Notes: generated by a model not told the origin, from the sequence alone. Numbered from the stretch's first letter, positions 1 to 8,516 are shown. The stretch is 53,319 bases of DNA from Bacteroidales bacterium UBA1184 (GCA_002310235.1 DBYO01000051.1:1-53319), one strand, 5' to 3'. A program made the numbers and translations.

Positions 1-65
1 GTAAATCCCTTTGCATCTTGTCAGCCACCAATCGTAAATCGTAATTCGTCAACCTTTAGCTCGGC

Positions 66-96
66 TTTGCCAATCGTAAATAATATTGTATCTTTG
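66..96 (+). promoter_or_regulatory. Bacteroidota promoter of the M20 hydrolase gene
   Basis: TTTG at 66-69 and TATCTTTG at 89-96 are separated by 19 bases, an exact fit to the Bacteroidota consensus TTTG-N19-TAnnTTTG. The -7 element lies 16 bases before the ATG at 113, so the leader would be very short. The preceding bases 1-80 hold only copies of the dispersed words 'aatcgtaaat' and 'tttagctcggc'. Confidence 0.75.
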
Positions 97-112
97 CAGA
101 AAAAATTACGAT

Positions 113-1294
113 ATGGATAATTTGTTGTCCGAAATAAAGGCGGTTAACCAGGAATTATTCAATAAAATAGTTGAATATCGCCGTCACATCCATCAGAATC
201 CCGAACTTTCGTTCCAGGAATTCGAAACGGCCCAATACATACGCAACATACTGCACGAAAACGGTATAACTACCGATGACAGTTTCGGTGAAAATGCTGT
301 TATCGCCATTTTCGGAGAGGGCGGAGAAACGGTAGCCTTGCGTGCCGATATAGATGCTCTGCCGATTTGCGAGGAGGTTGATTTGCCTTTCCGCTCGCAG
401 AACCAAGGTGTAATGCACGCCTGCGGACACGATGCCCATGCTGCTTCTCTTCTTGGTACAGCGCTGATATTAAAAAGATTACAAAAATATATCCACAATC
501 GCATAATCCTTATTTTCCAGCCAGGCGAGGAATTGTGTCCAGGAGGTGCAAACATATTGGTACAAAAAGGTTTGCTCGAGAAATACAACATAAAACGCAT
601 TGTCGGGATGCATGTTTCTGCCGAATTGCCTACTGGAAAATTCCTTTTCGGAAGCGGTTACCTGATGGCGGCTACAAATGAGCTTTACATCAAATTCCAT
701 GGAGTTGGCGGACATGCTGCCATGCCGCAAAAGCGTAGCGATACGGTTCTTGCTCTTGCCGATTTTCTCGTCGAGGTACGCAAAATGCAGGAGTCACTCA
801 CCGACGACATGCCTTTTGTTGTGGCATTCGGGAAGATTGTTGGCGATGGTGCGCTAAACGTAGTGCCGCCCGAAACTTCTGCCGAAGGTACTATGCGAAC
901 TTTCAATCCGGTTTTACACAAGACAATCGAGGAGAACCTCAAGCGAATATCGCAACAGTCGGCGGCGAAGTACAAGTGCACGGCAGAACTGGAGATCCGC
1001 AAGGGATATCCAGCGGTATATAACAATCCAAAAGTTACCGCAAAGGTTAGAAATCTGGCTGCCGACTATGTTTCAGAGTCGAATCTTGACGAAATGCCGT
1101 TGAAGATGACTGCCGAGGACTTTGCATATTATTCGGAAAAGATTCCAGCAACGTTCTTCCGTGCCGGTATCATGGGCAACGGTAGAGGCGAGGTCACCCA
1201 GCATAATCCAAAGTTTGACTTGGACGAAGATGTTTTCCATACTACAGCGGGCCTTATGGCATACATTGCATTGAATCTAAACGATAGACTATGA
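113..1294 (+). CDS. M20 family amidohydrolase (aminoacylase / IAA-amino-acid hydrolase-like metallopeptidase)
   Basis: A 393-residue cytoplasmic metallo-amidohydrolase of the M20/M40 group, the family of hippurate, N-acetyl-amino-acid and IAA-amino-acid hydrolases. These remove acyl groups from N-acyl amino acids using two metal ions. The signature is clear: ALRADIDALP at residues 75-84, the metal site HACGHDAH at 102-109, and QPGEE at 136-140 with the catalytic glutamate. GMHVS and the dimerisation domain follow, and a late histidine occurs in TQHNPKF. Length is normal. The ATG at 113 is chosen because the promoter's -7 element ends at 96 and a longer frame reading back to a TTG at 86 would overlap it. 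The next gene overlaps by 4 bases, so the two are co-transcribed. The exact substrate cannot be told. Confidence 0.9.
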   Translation: MDNLLSEIKAVNQELFNKIVEYRRHIHQNPELSFQEFETAQYIRNILHENGITTDDSFGENAVIAIFGEGGETVALRADIDALPICEEVDLPFRSQNQGVMHACGHDAHAASLLGTALILKRLQKYIHNRIILIFQPGEELCPGGANILVQKGLLEKYNIKRIVGMHVSAELPTGKFLFGSGYLMAATNELYIKFHGVGGHAAMPQKRSDTVLALADFLVEVRKMQESLTDDMPFVVAFGKIVGDGALNVVPPETSAEGTMRTFNPVLHKTIEENLKRISQQSAAKYKCTAELEIRKGYPAVYNNPKVTAKVRNLAADYVSESNLDEMPLKMTAEDFAYYSEKIPATFFRAGIMGNGRGEVTQHNPKFDLDEDVFHTTAGLMAYIALNLNDRL

Positions 1295-1824
1295 GAAAGT
1301 TGACGATGGACGAAATGGGTCGCTTGTCGGTTGAGCAGTTCAAGTCGGCAAAGAAGAATAATCTTGTTGTTGTGCTTGACAATGTGCGTAGTCACCACAA
1401 TGTGGGAGCGGTTTTCCGTACCTGCGATGCTTTTGCCTGCGAACGGTTGCTGCTATGCGGAATAACTGGCACTCCGCCGCACCGCGATATACAGAAGACG
1501 GCTCTTGGTGCTACTGAGTCGGTTGAGTGGAAATATTATGAAAATACCTTGGATGCCATTTTGGAACTGAAAGTCTCTGGTTATAAGGTTGTTGCTTTGG
1601 AAATTGCCGAAGGTAGCATACCAGTCAATTCTTTTTCGGCCGTCGATGGTGAAAAGTATGCGCTTGTGCTTGGCAACGAGGTCGATGGCGTTGACGATGC
1701 TGTTATGGAGCTTGCCGACATTTGCCTCGAAATTCCGCAGTTCGGCACAAAACATTCGCTCAACGTATCGGTAAGCGGCGGAATTGCAATCTGGGAAATC
1801 GTCAAGAAATTAATTGCAAATTAA
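1291..1824 (+). CDS. TrmH/SpoU family RNA 2'-O-methyltransferase
   Basis: A 177-residue SPOUT-class methyltransferase that would transfer a methyl group from SAM to a ribose 2'-OH in tRNA or rRNA. The three SpoU motifs are present in order: NVRSHHNVGAVFRTCDAF at 31-48 (motif 1, with the catalytic-type arginine), LVLGNEVDGV at 125-134 (motif 2), and IPQFGTKHSLNVSVSGGIA at 148-166 (motif 3, which forms the SAM-binding knot). It lacks the N-terminal substrate-binding extension of RlmB, so it is the short TrmH-like form. It overlaps the M20 gene by ATGA and shares its promoter. The target nucleotide cannot be deduced. Confidence 0.88.
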   Translation: MRKLTMDEMGRLSVEQFKSAKKNNLVVVLDNVRSHHNVGAVFRTCDAFACERLLLCGITGTPPHRDIQKTALGATESVEWKYYENTLDAILELKVSGYKVVALEIAEGSIPVNSFSAVDGEKYALVLGNEVDGVDDAVMELADICLEIPQFGTKHSLNVSVSGGIAIWEIVKKLIAN

Positions 1825-1844
1825 CAATCTGTAAGACAGTTAAC

Positions 1845-1890
1845 TCTTAACTTCCAATTTTCAACTTTCAATTTTCAACTTTCAACTTCA
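1845..1890. repeat. Low-complexity TTTCAACTTTCAATTTTC repeat at a convergent gene end
   Basis: Between the methyltransferase and the convergent SulP gene the sequence is a run of near-identical 8-10 base words (TTTCAACTT, TTTCAATTT). The last codons and stop of the SulP gene, read on the minus strand, lie inside this run. No hairpin terminator is visible here. Confidence 0.6.
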
Positions 1891-3539
1891 TTCAGTGCTT
1901 CCTTTGCATGCGCTAGTGCCGCATCGAAATTGTCGTGTATGTTGCCCTTGCCTATAAGGAAGGATATACGGCTCTTATCCAGCGACTTGCGGACATTCGG
2001 CTGTACACCCGAAAGGAAAATCTTCTTGTTCGATGTCTTCAGCGACTTGATTGCCTCTCGGAAGTTTCGCTCGCCGGTTTCGTCCATGAACGGAACATGT
2101 CGCATACGGATAATCAGAATCTTGGTCGAGTCTGGCCTTCCTTTCAGCACCTCGCTAAACTGCTTGGCAGCGCCAAAGAAGAACGGGCCGCTGATTTCGT
2201 AGATTTCTATGCCTTCGGGGACATCGTCGTAGTTTTCCATCGTGTTGGTGTCGAGGTCGTTCTTCAGGATTGCCTCGCCGTTGTCGGCCATACGTTTCAT
2301 GAACATAAGCGAAGCAAGAACGATACCTATTTCTATTGCTACGGTCAGGTCGACAAGTACGGTAAGGAAGAAGGTAACGAGCAATATGATAATGTCGTAT
2401 GGCGAACCACGCAGGATTGATGTGAAACTACGCCATTCACTCATATTGTATGCAACTACGATAAGGATACCGGCAAGGCACGACATCGGGATAAGTTTCG
2501 CATAGTTGCCGAAACACAGCATTATGAGCAAGAGTGTTATTGCGTGTATAATACCTGCTATTGGGGTACGACCGCCGTTCTTGATGTTTGTTGCAGTACG
2601 TGCGATGGCGCCAGTTGCTGGAATACCACCGAACAAAGGCGTAATCACGTTGGCTATACCCTGACCGATAAGTTCTGTGTTGCTTCGGTGGTTGCTACCA
2701 ATCATACCGTCGGCGACGACTGCCGAAAGCAGCGACTCAATAGAACCGAGTAGCGCGATTGTGATGGCTGGTTGCAGGTAGTTTCCGACGTTTTCCCAGT
2801 GTATTTCGGGGATGCTGATGGCAAGACTTCCTTTTATTTCACCGAACATGCTTTCGATGGTGGTAACCGGAATGTCGAAGATGGAAACTGCAACAGTCAT
2901 CAGTATGATTGCTACGAATGAGCCAGGAATCTTATTAGTCAACTTGTTGATTATTATACTAATAAGAATTGTTGCGACAGTAATTCCAAGTGCCCAGTAA
3001 TTTGTGGTGCCAATGTTGTCGATATATACTGCCCATTTGTCGATGAAGGCAGCAGGAACATCTGCAACTTCCAATCCTAGCGCGTCCTTTATCTGGGTAG
3101 AGAAGATTGTAAGTGCGATACCACTGGTGAAGCCGACAACTAGGGGATGGGGGATGAATCGCAGCAACGAACCCAACTTCAGCAGGCCAAACATTATCAT
3201 GAATACGCCGGCGAGGATGGTGGAAATCATCAGGCCGTCGAGACCATATTGCGCTACGATGCCCGATATGATGATAACGAATGCACCTGTAGGACCGCCT
3301 ATCTGTACGCGGCTACCACCAAGGAATGAAATCAGGAAACCTGCGATTACAGCGGTTACGATGCCCTTGTCGGGCGAAACACCCGATGCCACAGCGAATG
3401 CGATTGCCAAAGGTAGTGCAACTATACCTACAATTATACCGGAAAACAGGTCCTTAGTGAACTGTTTCTTCGTGTATCCCTTTTTCAGAACGCTGAAAAA
3501 CTTGGGATAGAAAACGTCTTTTATCTGAAACTTAGCCAT
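1875..3539 (-). CDS. SulP family inorganic anion transporter with STAS domain
   Basis: A 554-residue inner-membrane protein of the SulP/SLC26 family, which carries sulfate, bicarbonate or related anions. The N-terminal ~410 residues are a series of hydrophobic segments, with family hallmarks such as GIVALPLAIAFAVASGVSP near residue 37 and FGGIPATGAIARTATN near 300. The C-terminal ~130 residues form a cytoplasmic STAS domain (FFFGAAKQFSEVL, then RMRHVPFMDETG). It is a single gene with its own promoter. Substrate specificity is not predictable; bicarbonate or sulfate are the usual candidates. The last four residues are encoded within an intergenic-type repeat, which suggests that the natural end may once have differed. 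Confidence 0.9.
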   Translation of the reverse strand: MAKFQIKDVFYPKFFSVLKKGYTKKQFTKDLFSGIIVGIVALPLAIAFAVASGVSPDKGIVTAVIAGFLISFLGGSRVQIGGPTGAFVIIISGIVAQYGLDGLMISTILAGVFMIMFGLLKLGSLLRFIPHPLVVGFTSGIALTIFSTQIKDALGLEVADVPAAFIDKWAVYIDNIGTTNYWALGITVATILISIIINKLTNKIPGSFVAIILMTVAVSIFDIPVTTIESMFGEIKGSLAISIPEIHWENVGNYLQPAITIALLGSIESLLSAVVADGMIGSNHRSNTELIGQGIANVITPLFGGIPATGAIARTATNIKNGGRTPIAGIIHAITLLLIMLCFGNYAKLIPMSCLAGILIVVAYNMSEWRSFTSILRGSPYDIIILLVTFFLTVLVDLTVAIEIGIVLASLMFMKRMADNGEAILKNDLDTNTMENYDDVPEGIEIYEISGPFFFGAAKQFSEVLKGRPDSTKILIIRMRHVPFMDETGERNFREAIKSLKTSNKKIFLSGVQPNVRKSLDKSRISFLIGKGNIHDNFDAALAHAKEALNEVES

Positions 3540-3563
3540 TTAGTCTTTCTTGAAAAACGGGCG

Positions 3564-3593
3564 CAAAATTACTAAAAAATTTCTTTGCGCAAA
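3564..3593 (-). promoter_or_regulatory. Promoter of the SulP gene
   Basis: Read on the minus strand, TAATTTTG (3571-3564) matches TAnnTTTG and is preceded by TTTTG ending at 3590, giving an 18-base spacer. It lies about 25 bases before the SulP start codon. Confidence 0.6.
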
Positions 3594-3630
3594 AGGCCTT
3601 TTTGTGTGGTCTTAATTTATGGCTATTATT

Positions 3631-4611
3631 TTATGCAAACCTGCCGAATTTTTCTTCTTCTTCGCTGAAGTCAATTTCTCCAAAATCCTCCTTTATGCGT
3701 TCTATTTCAGCAAGATTGTGATTGCAAAAAGCTTTATAAGCATCCGATTTCGGATTCGTAGGACGATGGTTTGCAGCAGCTATTATTTTGCTAATCCTTG
3801 CAATAGCAGCATAGGTTTGTTCCGTGAAAAATGTTTCGGCAAAACGTTCCCAGATGTACAGAACAGCTGTTTCCGAAGGATGAACCATGTCGGCGGCGTA
3901 GAATCGGTAGTCGCGCAGTTCGTCCATCACGATTTCGTATGCGGGGAAGTAAGATGTATTTCCGAATTTCGCATTCAGCTCGTTTATTGCAAGGTGCAGT
4001 GTCGATTTGCTAATCTGGTTCTGATGTGCACCGTCGCGCCAGTGACGGATGGGACTGACTGTGAAAACAATGCGAAGTTTCGGGTTTGCCGACATTAATT
4101 TTTCAATGCATTCCGACCATGCTTCTACTATTTCATCGACCTTAAGCAGCCTGCGATTGAAAATTTTCTCAGGTTGCTTGTGGCAATTGCAGACGATTTT
4201 TCCAGTTTCGGCAAGTTCGTAAATGTAAGCTGTGCCAAAAGTTACAAACATTACACTTACAGTTTCAAGTTGGCATTTTAGCGTTTCGGTTGCCGAATTT
4301 ATGCTTTCGATGCAAGTATCTTTGTCAACGTTTGAAAACCTGCTATGGAAATCAAAACAATTCCATGTCCCGCCCGAAAGAAAAACATCGTCGGCTGTAT
4401 ATTTTTTCCCCGACAACGAGTTCAGTATGCTTTCGCGTATCGAAATGGGATTGTAGAGTATGCCTGTCGGGTTTACCGATGTTGGAATTTTTGTAGTGGC
4501 CAGCTTGTTGCCGATATTTTCGGCAAAGCACGAACCGATGAAAAGGCATTTGTCGTTGTGCGAAATGCCAAATCCAAACTTTGGTATGTCTATTTTTGTG
4601 CGGAATTCCAT
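3631..4611 (-). CDS. GSCFA domain protein
   Basis: A 326-residue protein of the GSCFA family, named after the motif seen here as FIGSCFAENIG near the N terminus. The family is related to SGNH/GDSL-type esterases, and the end of the protein holds DMVHPSETAVLYIW, which would supply the Asp-x-x-His of the active site. Substrate is unknown; acetyl or acyl ester hydrolysis on a glycan is the usual guess. There is no signal peptide. The ATG at 4611 (MEFRTKI) is preferred over one 15 bases upstream because family members tend to begin with FRT and because it leaves a 1-base gap to the lipoprotein stop. It is the second gene of a two-gene operon. Confidence 0.85.
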   Translation of the reverse strand: MEFRTKIDIPKFGFGISHNDKCLFIGSCFAENIGNKLATTKIPTSVNPTGILYNPISIRESILNSLSGKKYTADDVFLSGGTWNCFDFHSRFSNVDKDTCIESINSATETLKCQLETVSVMFVTFGTAYIYELAETGKIVCNCHKQPEKIFNRRLLKVDEIVEAWSECIEKLMSANPKLRIVFTVSPIRHWRDGAHQNQISKSTLHLAINELNAKFGNTSYFPAYEIVMDELRDYRFYAADMVHPSETAVLYIWERFAETFFTEQTYAAIARISKIIAAANHRPTNPKSDAYKAFCNHNLAEIERIKEDFGEIDFSEEEEKFGRFA

Positions 4612-4612
4612 A

Positions 4613-5635
4613 TCAGATAGTTGCAAGATAAAAGTTTTGTCCCTTGAAATATATGACGTGCAGTTTGCCGTTTATGTATTTGCAGCACTTGCATTTGCAG
4701 TCGCTTGCAAGCGGAAATTCGCGTTCGTCATCTACTTTGCCATCGAGGTTGTATTCGATGATTTTGCTGTAGTTGCCTTCCGAACCTTCTACGGCTGTAA
4801 TTCTCTTGTCGTCAACCATAAAGGCATATATTGTTCTGCTCGATTCTGTGATTTTCGTTGCGCTTCCGTCCTTGCCGATTTCAAAAACAGAACCTGCCGC
4901 TGAGGCATAAATCTTTTCTCCGTATGCATAAAATTTTGGTTGCGAAACATAGGTGTAAATCGAATTCATCACATTGCCTTCGGCCGCCATATTCTCCGAT
5001 TCACGACGTGGTAGTTCTATCGTTTTCTGCAGGACAAATTCACCGGACTTCTGCTTTACAAAAAGCATGAGGTTTGGTATGTTGTCGGGCGTTTGTGCTC
5101 GTTCGTACTGCGATGCGCTGTTAGTGATTATAATGCTGTCGGAAAGGAAATACTGGAAATTTCCCTGTGGCACATTGGATGCAATACCGCCCTTGTCGTC
5201 GAACAGAATCTTGAAGTCCTTGCCGTTGTGGAAAATTGCAGCCGGGATTATCATATATCCCTTAGTGTCCATTACTGGCAACGGACATGCATACAAGGCA
5301 TTGTTGTTGCTATCGCCGTAGCCGAGCAGTGCATGCGGTTGAATAGGCGTGCTGTCGGTAAGCGGTTGGCCACTTATTTTCGACAGAAATTCTGCAAAGT
5401 TGTGCGAAACCTCGTCGAAGCCAATGCTGTTTATCATTCCCGAGCGAGTATCTATTTGGTAGGCGCGAGTGCGGTCAATTATGCAAATTGCGCTGTCGTT
5501 TGCCATTGCAATCTGCGATGGATTATTGAGCATGCATTCGTCGTTCTCCTGGATTTTCAGTTCTGTAGGTTCGGGTGTGCTGCAAGCTGCAAGGAAAAGT
5601 GCGAGCGATAATAATATTATAATTTTCAATTTCAT
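4613..5635 (-). CDS. Lipoprotein, probable 6-bladed beta-propeller
   Basis: A 340-residue lipoprotein. The signal peptide ends in a lipobox (FLAAC, Cys18). The mature part has repeated short beta-strand blocks such as NDSAICIIDRTRAYQID and GDSNNNALYACP that resemble the Bacteroidales 6-bladed beta-propeller lipoproteins (BF3164-like), whose substrate is not known. The protein probably sits in the outer or inner membrane facing the periplasm or surface. It ends with KCKCCKYINGKLHVIYFK, with three cysteines close together, perhaps a metal site or disulfides. It is transcribed ahead of the GSCFA gene, so the two may act on the same cell-envelope substrate. The propeller call is by general resemblance only. 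Confidence 0.65.
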   Translation of the reverse strand: MKLKIIILLSLALFLAACSTPEPTELKIQENDECMLNNPSQIAMANDSAICIIDRTRAYQIDTRSGMINSIGFDEVSHNFAEFLSKISGQPLTDSTPIQPHALLGYGDSNNNALYACPLPVMDTKGYMIIPAAIFHNGKDFKILFDDKGGIASNVPQGNFQYFLSDSIIITNSASQYERAQTPDNIPNLMLFVKQKSGEFVLQKTIELPRRESENMAAEGNVMNSIYTYVSQPKFYAYGEKIYASAAGSVFEIGKDGSATKITESSRTIYAFMVDDKRITAVEGSEGNYSKIIEYNLDGKVDDEREFPLASDCKCKCCKYINGKLHVIYFKGQNFYLATI

Positions 5636-5660
5636 GGCGTTGCGCGAATTTCTTGAAGTG

Positions 5661-5668
5661 CAAAGGTA
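5661..5668 (-). promoter_or_regulatory. -7 element of the lipoprotein-GSCFA operon
   Basis: On the minus strand this reads TACCTTTG, a full TAnnTTTG match, 25 bases before the lipoprotein start. No convincing -33 TTTG is seen at the expected spacing. Confidence 0.5.
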
Positions 5669-5817
5669 TTACTTATTTCTATGATAATGATGAAATAAAA
5701 AAAGAAATGCATTTTTCTGCACAGGCAGGCATTAAAACGGGCGAAGCCAATCGAACGCCTTAGACATCGCTTCAAACATTTACAATAAGCACATATATGA
5801 AAATAAAATGATTTATT

Positions 5818-5848
5818 TTTGCACACAAACAAAAAAGTTGTACTTTTG
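5818..5848 (+). promoter_or_regulatory. Promoter of the AAA/DUF4143 ATPase gene
   Basis: TTTG at 5818-5821, a spacer of exactly 19 bases, then TACTTTTG at 5841-5848. This is a perfect consensus fit. It places transcription start near 5855 and excludes the GTG at 5848 as the start codon of the downstream gene. Confidence 0.75.
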
Positions 5849-5886
5849 TGAAAACAAAATATATTATATTTTCAAAAAAAACAAAG

Positions 5887-7107
5887 ATGCAACTTATTCG
5901 TGAAGATTACTTGAAACTTATGCGCCCATATTATGATGTCGATTTAATAAAGGTCATAACTGGCGTTCGCCGTTCTGGAAAATCAGTCCTAATGGAAACA
6001 ATCAAGGACGAGCTGCTAGCAAACGGTGTATCAGGCTCGCATATCATAAGCATTAATCTTGAAGATATGGATTATGCATTTATTACAGAAGCGAAAGAAC
6101 TGTACCAGGAAATTAAGAGCCGCCTACTCGACAATGAAAAGCATTACATATTCTTAGACGAGATTCAGCATCTGCCAGATTTCGAAAAACTTCTTGCCTC
6201 GCTTAAGGCAAAATTCAACTGCTCCATCTTTGTTACTGGAAGCGACTCCACTATGCTATCTGGCGAACTTGCCACGCTTCTGACCGGACGGACTGTTGAA
6301 TTCGAAATTTTTCCGTTCAGTTTCAAGGAGTCGGTTGACTTTTTAGAACTGAACAACATACATTGCAATCCCGACGAATTTATAATAGACTACATCAAAT
6401 GGGGCGGTTTTCCGCTTAGGTTCAGTTTCCGCGAAGAAGGCTCTATAAAGCGTTTCCTTGACAACCTTTATTCCAATATTGTAAACAGGGACATCATCAA
6501 GAAATCAAGCAAAATGAACCGTCAGACCTTCAAGGATATATCCCTCTACATAATGTCGAACGCAGGAAAAGAATTTTCGGCAGAAAATATCGCATCCTAT
6601 TATTCTAGAAAAGGCAAAAAAGTGACATCGCGTACCATATATAGTTATCTTGAAAAATTGCGCAACGCATATTTGCTCCATTCGTGCAAAAAATACAACA
6701 TAGCAGGGAAAAACGCCTTGGAAACTAACGACAAGTTCTATGCGACAGATACTGGACTACGCACATTGAACACAAACACAATCAATTACGAGGACACCTT
6801 CTTTTTGGAGAACATTGTTTACAACGAACTTCTAATACAAGGATTTACTGTTTTTACTGGCAAGACTCATAAGGGTGAAGTTGATTTCGTAGCCATAAAG
6901 AACAACAAGAAATGTTTAATTCAAGTATCGTATCTGCTTGCCAGCGAAGCGACAATACAAAGGGAATTCGGAGCTTTTGAAAAAATAACTGATGCCTCAC
7001 CCAAATATGTTCTTTCACTAGACAGAATTGATTTAGGGCATAACGGAATTGAACATTTGAACATTGTGGACTTCCTTTTGCACAAGGTAAATTTGCACAT
7101 ATCTTGA
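5887..7107 (+). CDS. ATP-binding protein, AAA_14 / DUF4143 family
   Basis: A 406-residue cytoplasmic protein with an N-terminal AAA_14 ATPase and a C-terminal DUF4143 domain. Walker A is GVRRSGKS at 26-33 and Walker B is YIFLDEIQHL with the acidic pair near 91-92. The DUF4143 part includes FYATDTGLR and a degenerate nuclease-like motif, GEVDFVAIKNNKKCLIQVSY, in which Asp and Gln-Val-Ser replace the usual Asp...Glu-x-Lys. The family is abundant in Bacteroidota in multiple copies, and its role is not established. The ATG at 5887 is chosen because the promoter overlaps any earlier start. It is a single gene with repeats on its downstream side. Confidence 0.88.
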   Translation: MQLIREDYLKLMRPYYDVDLIKVITGVRRSGKSVLMETIKDELLANGVSGSHIISINLEDMDYAFITEAKELYQEIKSRLLDNEKHYIFLDEIQHLPDFEKLLASLKAKFNCSIFVTGSDSTMLSGELATLLTGRTVEFEIFPFSFKESVDFLELNNIHCNPDEFIIDYIKWGGFPLRFSFREEGSIKRFLDNLYSNIVNRDIIKKSSKMNRQTFKDISLYIMSNAGKEFSAENIASYYSRKGKKVTSRTIYSYLEKLRNAYLLHSCKKYNIAGKNALETNDKFYATDTGLRTLNTNTINYEDTFFLENIVYNELLIQGFTVFTGKTHKGEVDFVAIKNNKKCLIQVSYLLASEATIQREFGAFEKITDASPKYVLSLDRIDLGHNGIEHLNIVDFLLHKVNLHIS

Positions 7108-7250
7108 AATAATCATTACAATCCGTTTCGCGAATAATCTTTTAGGCGTATTGCCATACGGCGCGGTTTGTTGTAATCGAGTATAGTGGCAATTGATAAT
7201 TAACACTCCAAAATACATTATTATCAACTAGTTACAAGCAATAATTTCGC

Positions 7251-7336
7251 TTACTTGGGAACTTGGACGATTTTTACTTGGGAACTTGGATGATTTTCAT
7301 TTGGGAATTTGGACGGATTTTGCCTGGGAAATTGAG
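7251..7336 (+). repeat. Tandem repeat, ~23-bp unit, about 3.5 copies
   Basis: Units at 7251-7273, 7274-7297, 7298-7321 and a partial one at 7322-7336 share the word TTGGGAACTTGGACGATTTT with a few changes. Divergence increases from left to right. The run lies in a gene-free stretch directly before the micro-palindrome block. The 140 bases before it (7108-7250) hold nothing recognisable. Confidence 0.7.
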
Positions 7337-7746
7337 AAAACCATAAACGGCGTTAGCCACAGAAACGTGAAACATAGAAACGGCGAAGCCATAGAAACGG
7401 CGTTAGCCATAGAAACGGCGTTAGCCACAGAAACGCCGCAGGCATAGAACGGCGAAGCCCTCAACGAAGTTAACCTTTAGCTCGGCGTAAGCCAAACCCA
7501 GAAACAGCGTCAGCCATTGAAACCAGAAACAGCGCAGCGAGAAACTTGGAAACCTAGAAACGGCTTTAGCCATTGAAACGCCACAGGTATAGAAACCGCG
7601 TAGCGAGAACGGCGAAGCCCTCAATGAAGTTAACCTTTAGCTCGGCGTAAGCCAAACGGCTTTAGCCATAGAACGGTGCAGACCTCAACGAAGTTAAACG
7701 TGCGTAGCACATGAAACGCCGCAGGCACAGAAACGGCGCAGCCATA
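7337..7746. repeat. Block of micro-palindromic 'GAAAC + mini-hairpin' repeats
   Basis: Some 400 bases consist of short words joined by GAAAC or ATAGAAAC spacers. Nearly every word is a tiny inverted repeat: GGCGTTAGCC, GGCGAAGCC, GCCGCAGGC, GGCGTAAGCC, GGCTTTAGCC, TGCGTAGCA, CGCGTAGCG, GGCGCAGCC. A 51-base segment at 7446-7496 recurs at 7606-7656 with one difference, 160 bases apart. No reading frame of any length is conserved across the block. The same family occurs in opposite orientation at 26999-27112, and single words occur at 50-71. Unit length and spacing vary, so this is not a CRISPR array. Confidence 0.75.
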
Positions 7747-7749
7747 AAC

Positions 7750-7775
7750 AAAAAAACGCACCATTTCCGATGCGT
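7750..7775 (-). terminator. Terminator of the 237-residue membrane protein gene
   Basis: On the minus strand ACGCATC, loop GGAAAT, GGTGCGT form a 7-bp stem with one G-T pair, followed by a run of seven T. It lies 28 bases after the stop codon at 7803. Confidence 0.7.
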
Positions 7776-7802
7776 ATTTCCTTATGTTTTGCTGATTATA
7801 CC

Positions 7803-8516
7803 TTATTGACTAATGCCTGTTTTTTCTGTGTCTTTCTTTTTGTAGCGGTGTTTAACGTACATCATGCTGTAAAAGCGTGCTCGTTGTCTTGAAAGCAGAA
7901 TAATAAAAAGCATTACTCCTAAAACAAGCCAGTTGTGAAACCAAATAGCAAATGGTAAAACAAAAACGGCAGCACAGCACACACCTTTAAAGAAATCCGA
8001 TAAAACATAGTGTCTTGTTGTCAACTCAGTCATTTCATTCTTGACAAGCTCGCCATCCTTATCTTTTCTTACCACTTTTTGACCTGCTATTCTTGCAGAC
8101 AGGAGCAAAAAGTACCAGAATTTATGTTTTTGGTACAGCTTTTCATACCATTCCTTACGCCTTTTGTAAGCGGCAACTCTATAGTGTTCTTTGCTATATT
8201 TAGACACAGCATCGTCATTTGTATTTCCAGGTTTCTTTTCTTGTTTGCGACGAAGAAATTTTTCGCGAAGAATAAACCAAATTTTGAATATATCTACCAT
8301 AACAACCCTGTTTATTGTATGAATAAATTGCCCTTCCAAATACAAAATAGGAATTGCCACTAACGACCATACCACTTCGTTCTGTAAATCATATTCCCAC
8401 CATTTGTCTGGTAATATAGGAAACAATGCTGCCAACATAAATACATTGAATAGTACTCCTGTAAAAATATGTACCACATAATCGCGATAGGTTAAATTTT
8501 CTTTATAATCTGGCAT
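7803..8516 (-). CDS. Membrane protein of unknown function
   Basis: A 237-residue protein that I do not recognise. It has two hydrophobic segments near the N terminus (about residues 13-35 and 45-65, the second containing VVWSLVAIPILYLEG). A basic, charged middle region follows (KFLRRKQEKK, YKRRKEWYEKLYQKHKFWY). A hydrophobic hairpin lies near residues 175-210 (GVCCAAVFVLPFAIWFHNWLVLGVMLFIILL), and the tail is basic. It is probably an inner-membrane protein with the charged middle region in the cytoplasm. The gene stands alone between the repeat block and the giant surface-protein gene. It has a good terminator but no clear -7 element upstream. Confidence 0.75.
   Translation of the reverse strand: MPDYKENLTYRDYVVHIFTGVLFNVFMLAALFPILPDKWWEYDLQNEVVWSLVAIPILYLEGQFIHTINRVVMVDIFKIWFILREKFLRRKQEKKPGNTNDDAVSKYSKEHYRVAAYKRRKEWYEKLYQKHKFWYFLLLSARIAGQKVVRKDKDGELVKNEMTELTTRHYVLSDFFKGVCCAAVFVLPFAIWFHNWLVLGVMLFIILLSRQRARFYSMMYVKHRYKKKDTEKTGISQ

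Noticed and set aside
3588..3606. Terminator at AAAAGGCCTTTT between SulP and GSCFA genes
   Set aside because: The palindrome has no loop and is on the upstream side of the SulP gene, so it is not placed to end that transcript; it may be chance.
5887..7107. AAA/DUF4143 ATPase as part of a defence system
   Set aside because: The family is scattered singly through Bacteroidota genomes; here it stands alone with its own promoter and no linked effector.
7337..7746. Possible CRISPR array in the repeat-rich stretch
   Set aside because: Repeat units have variable length and sequence, there are no unique spacers of constant size, and no cas genes are nearby.
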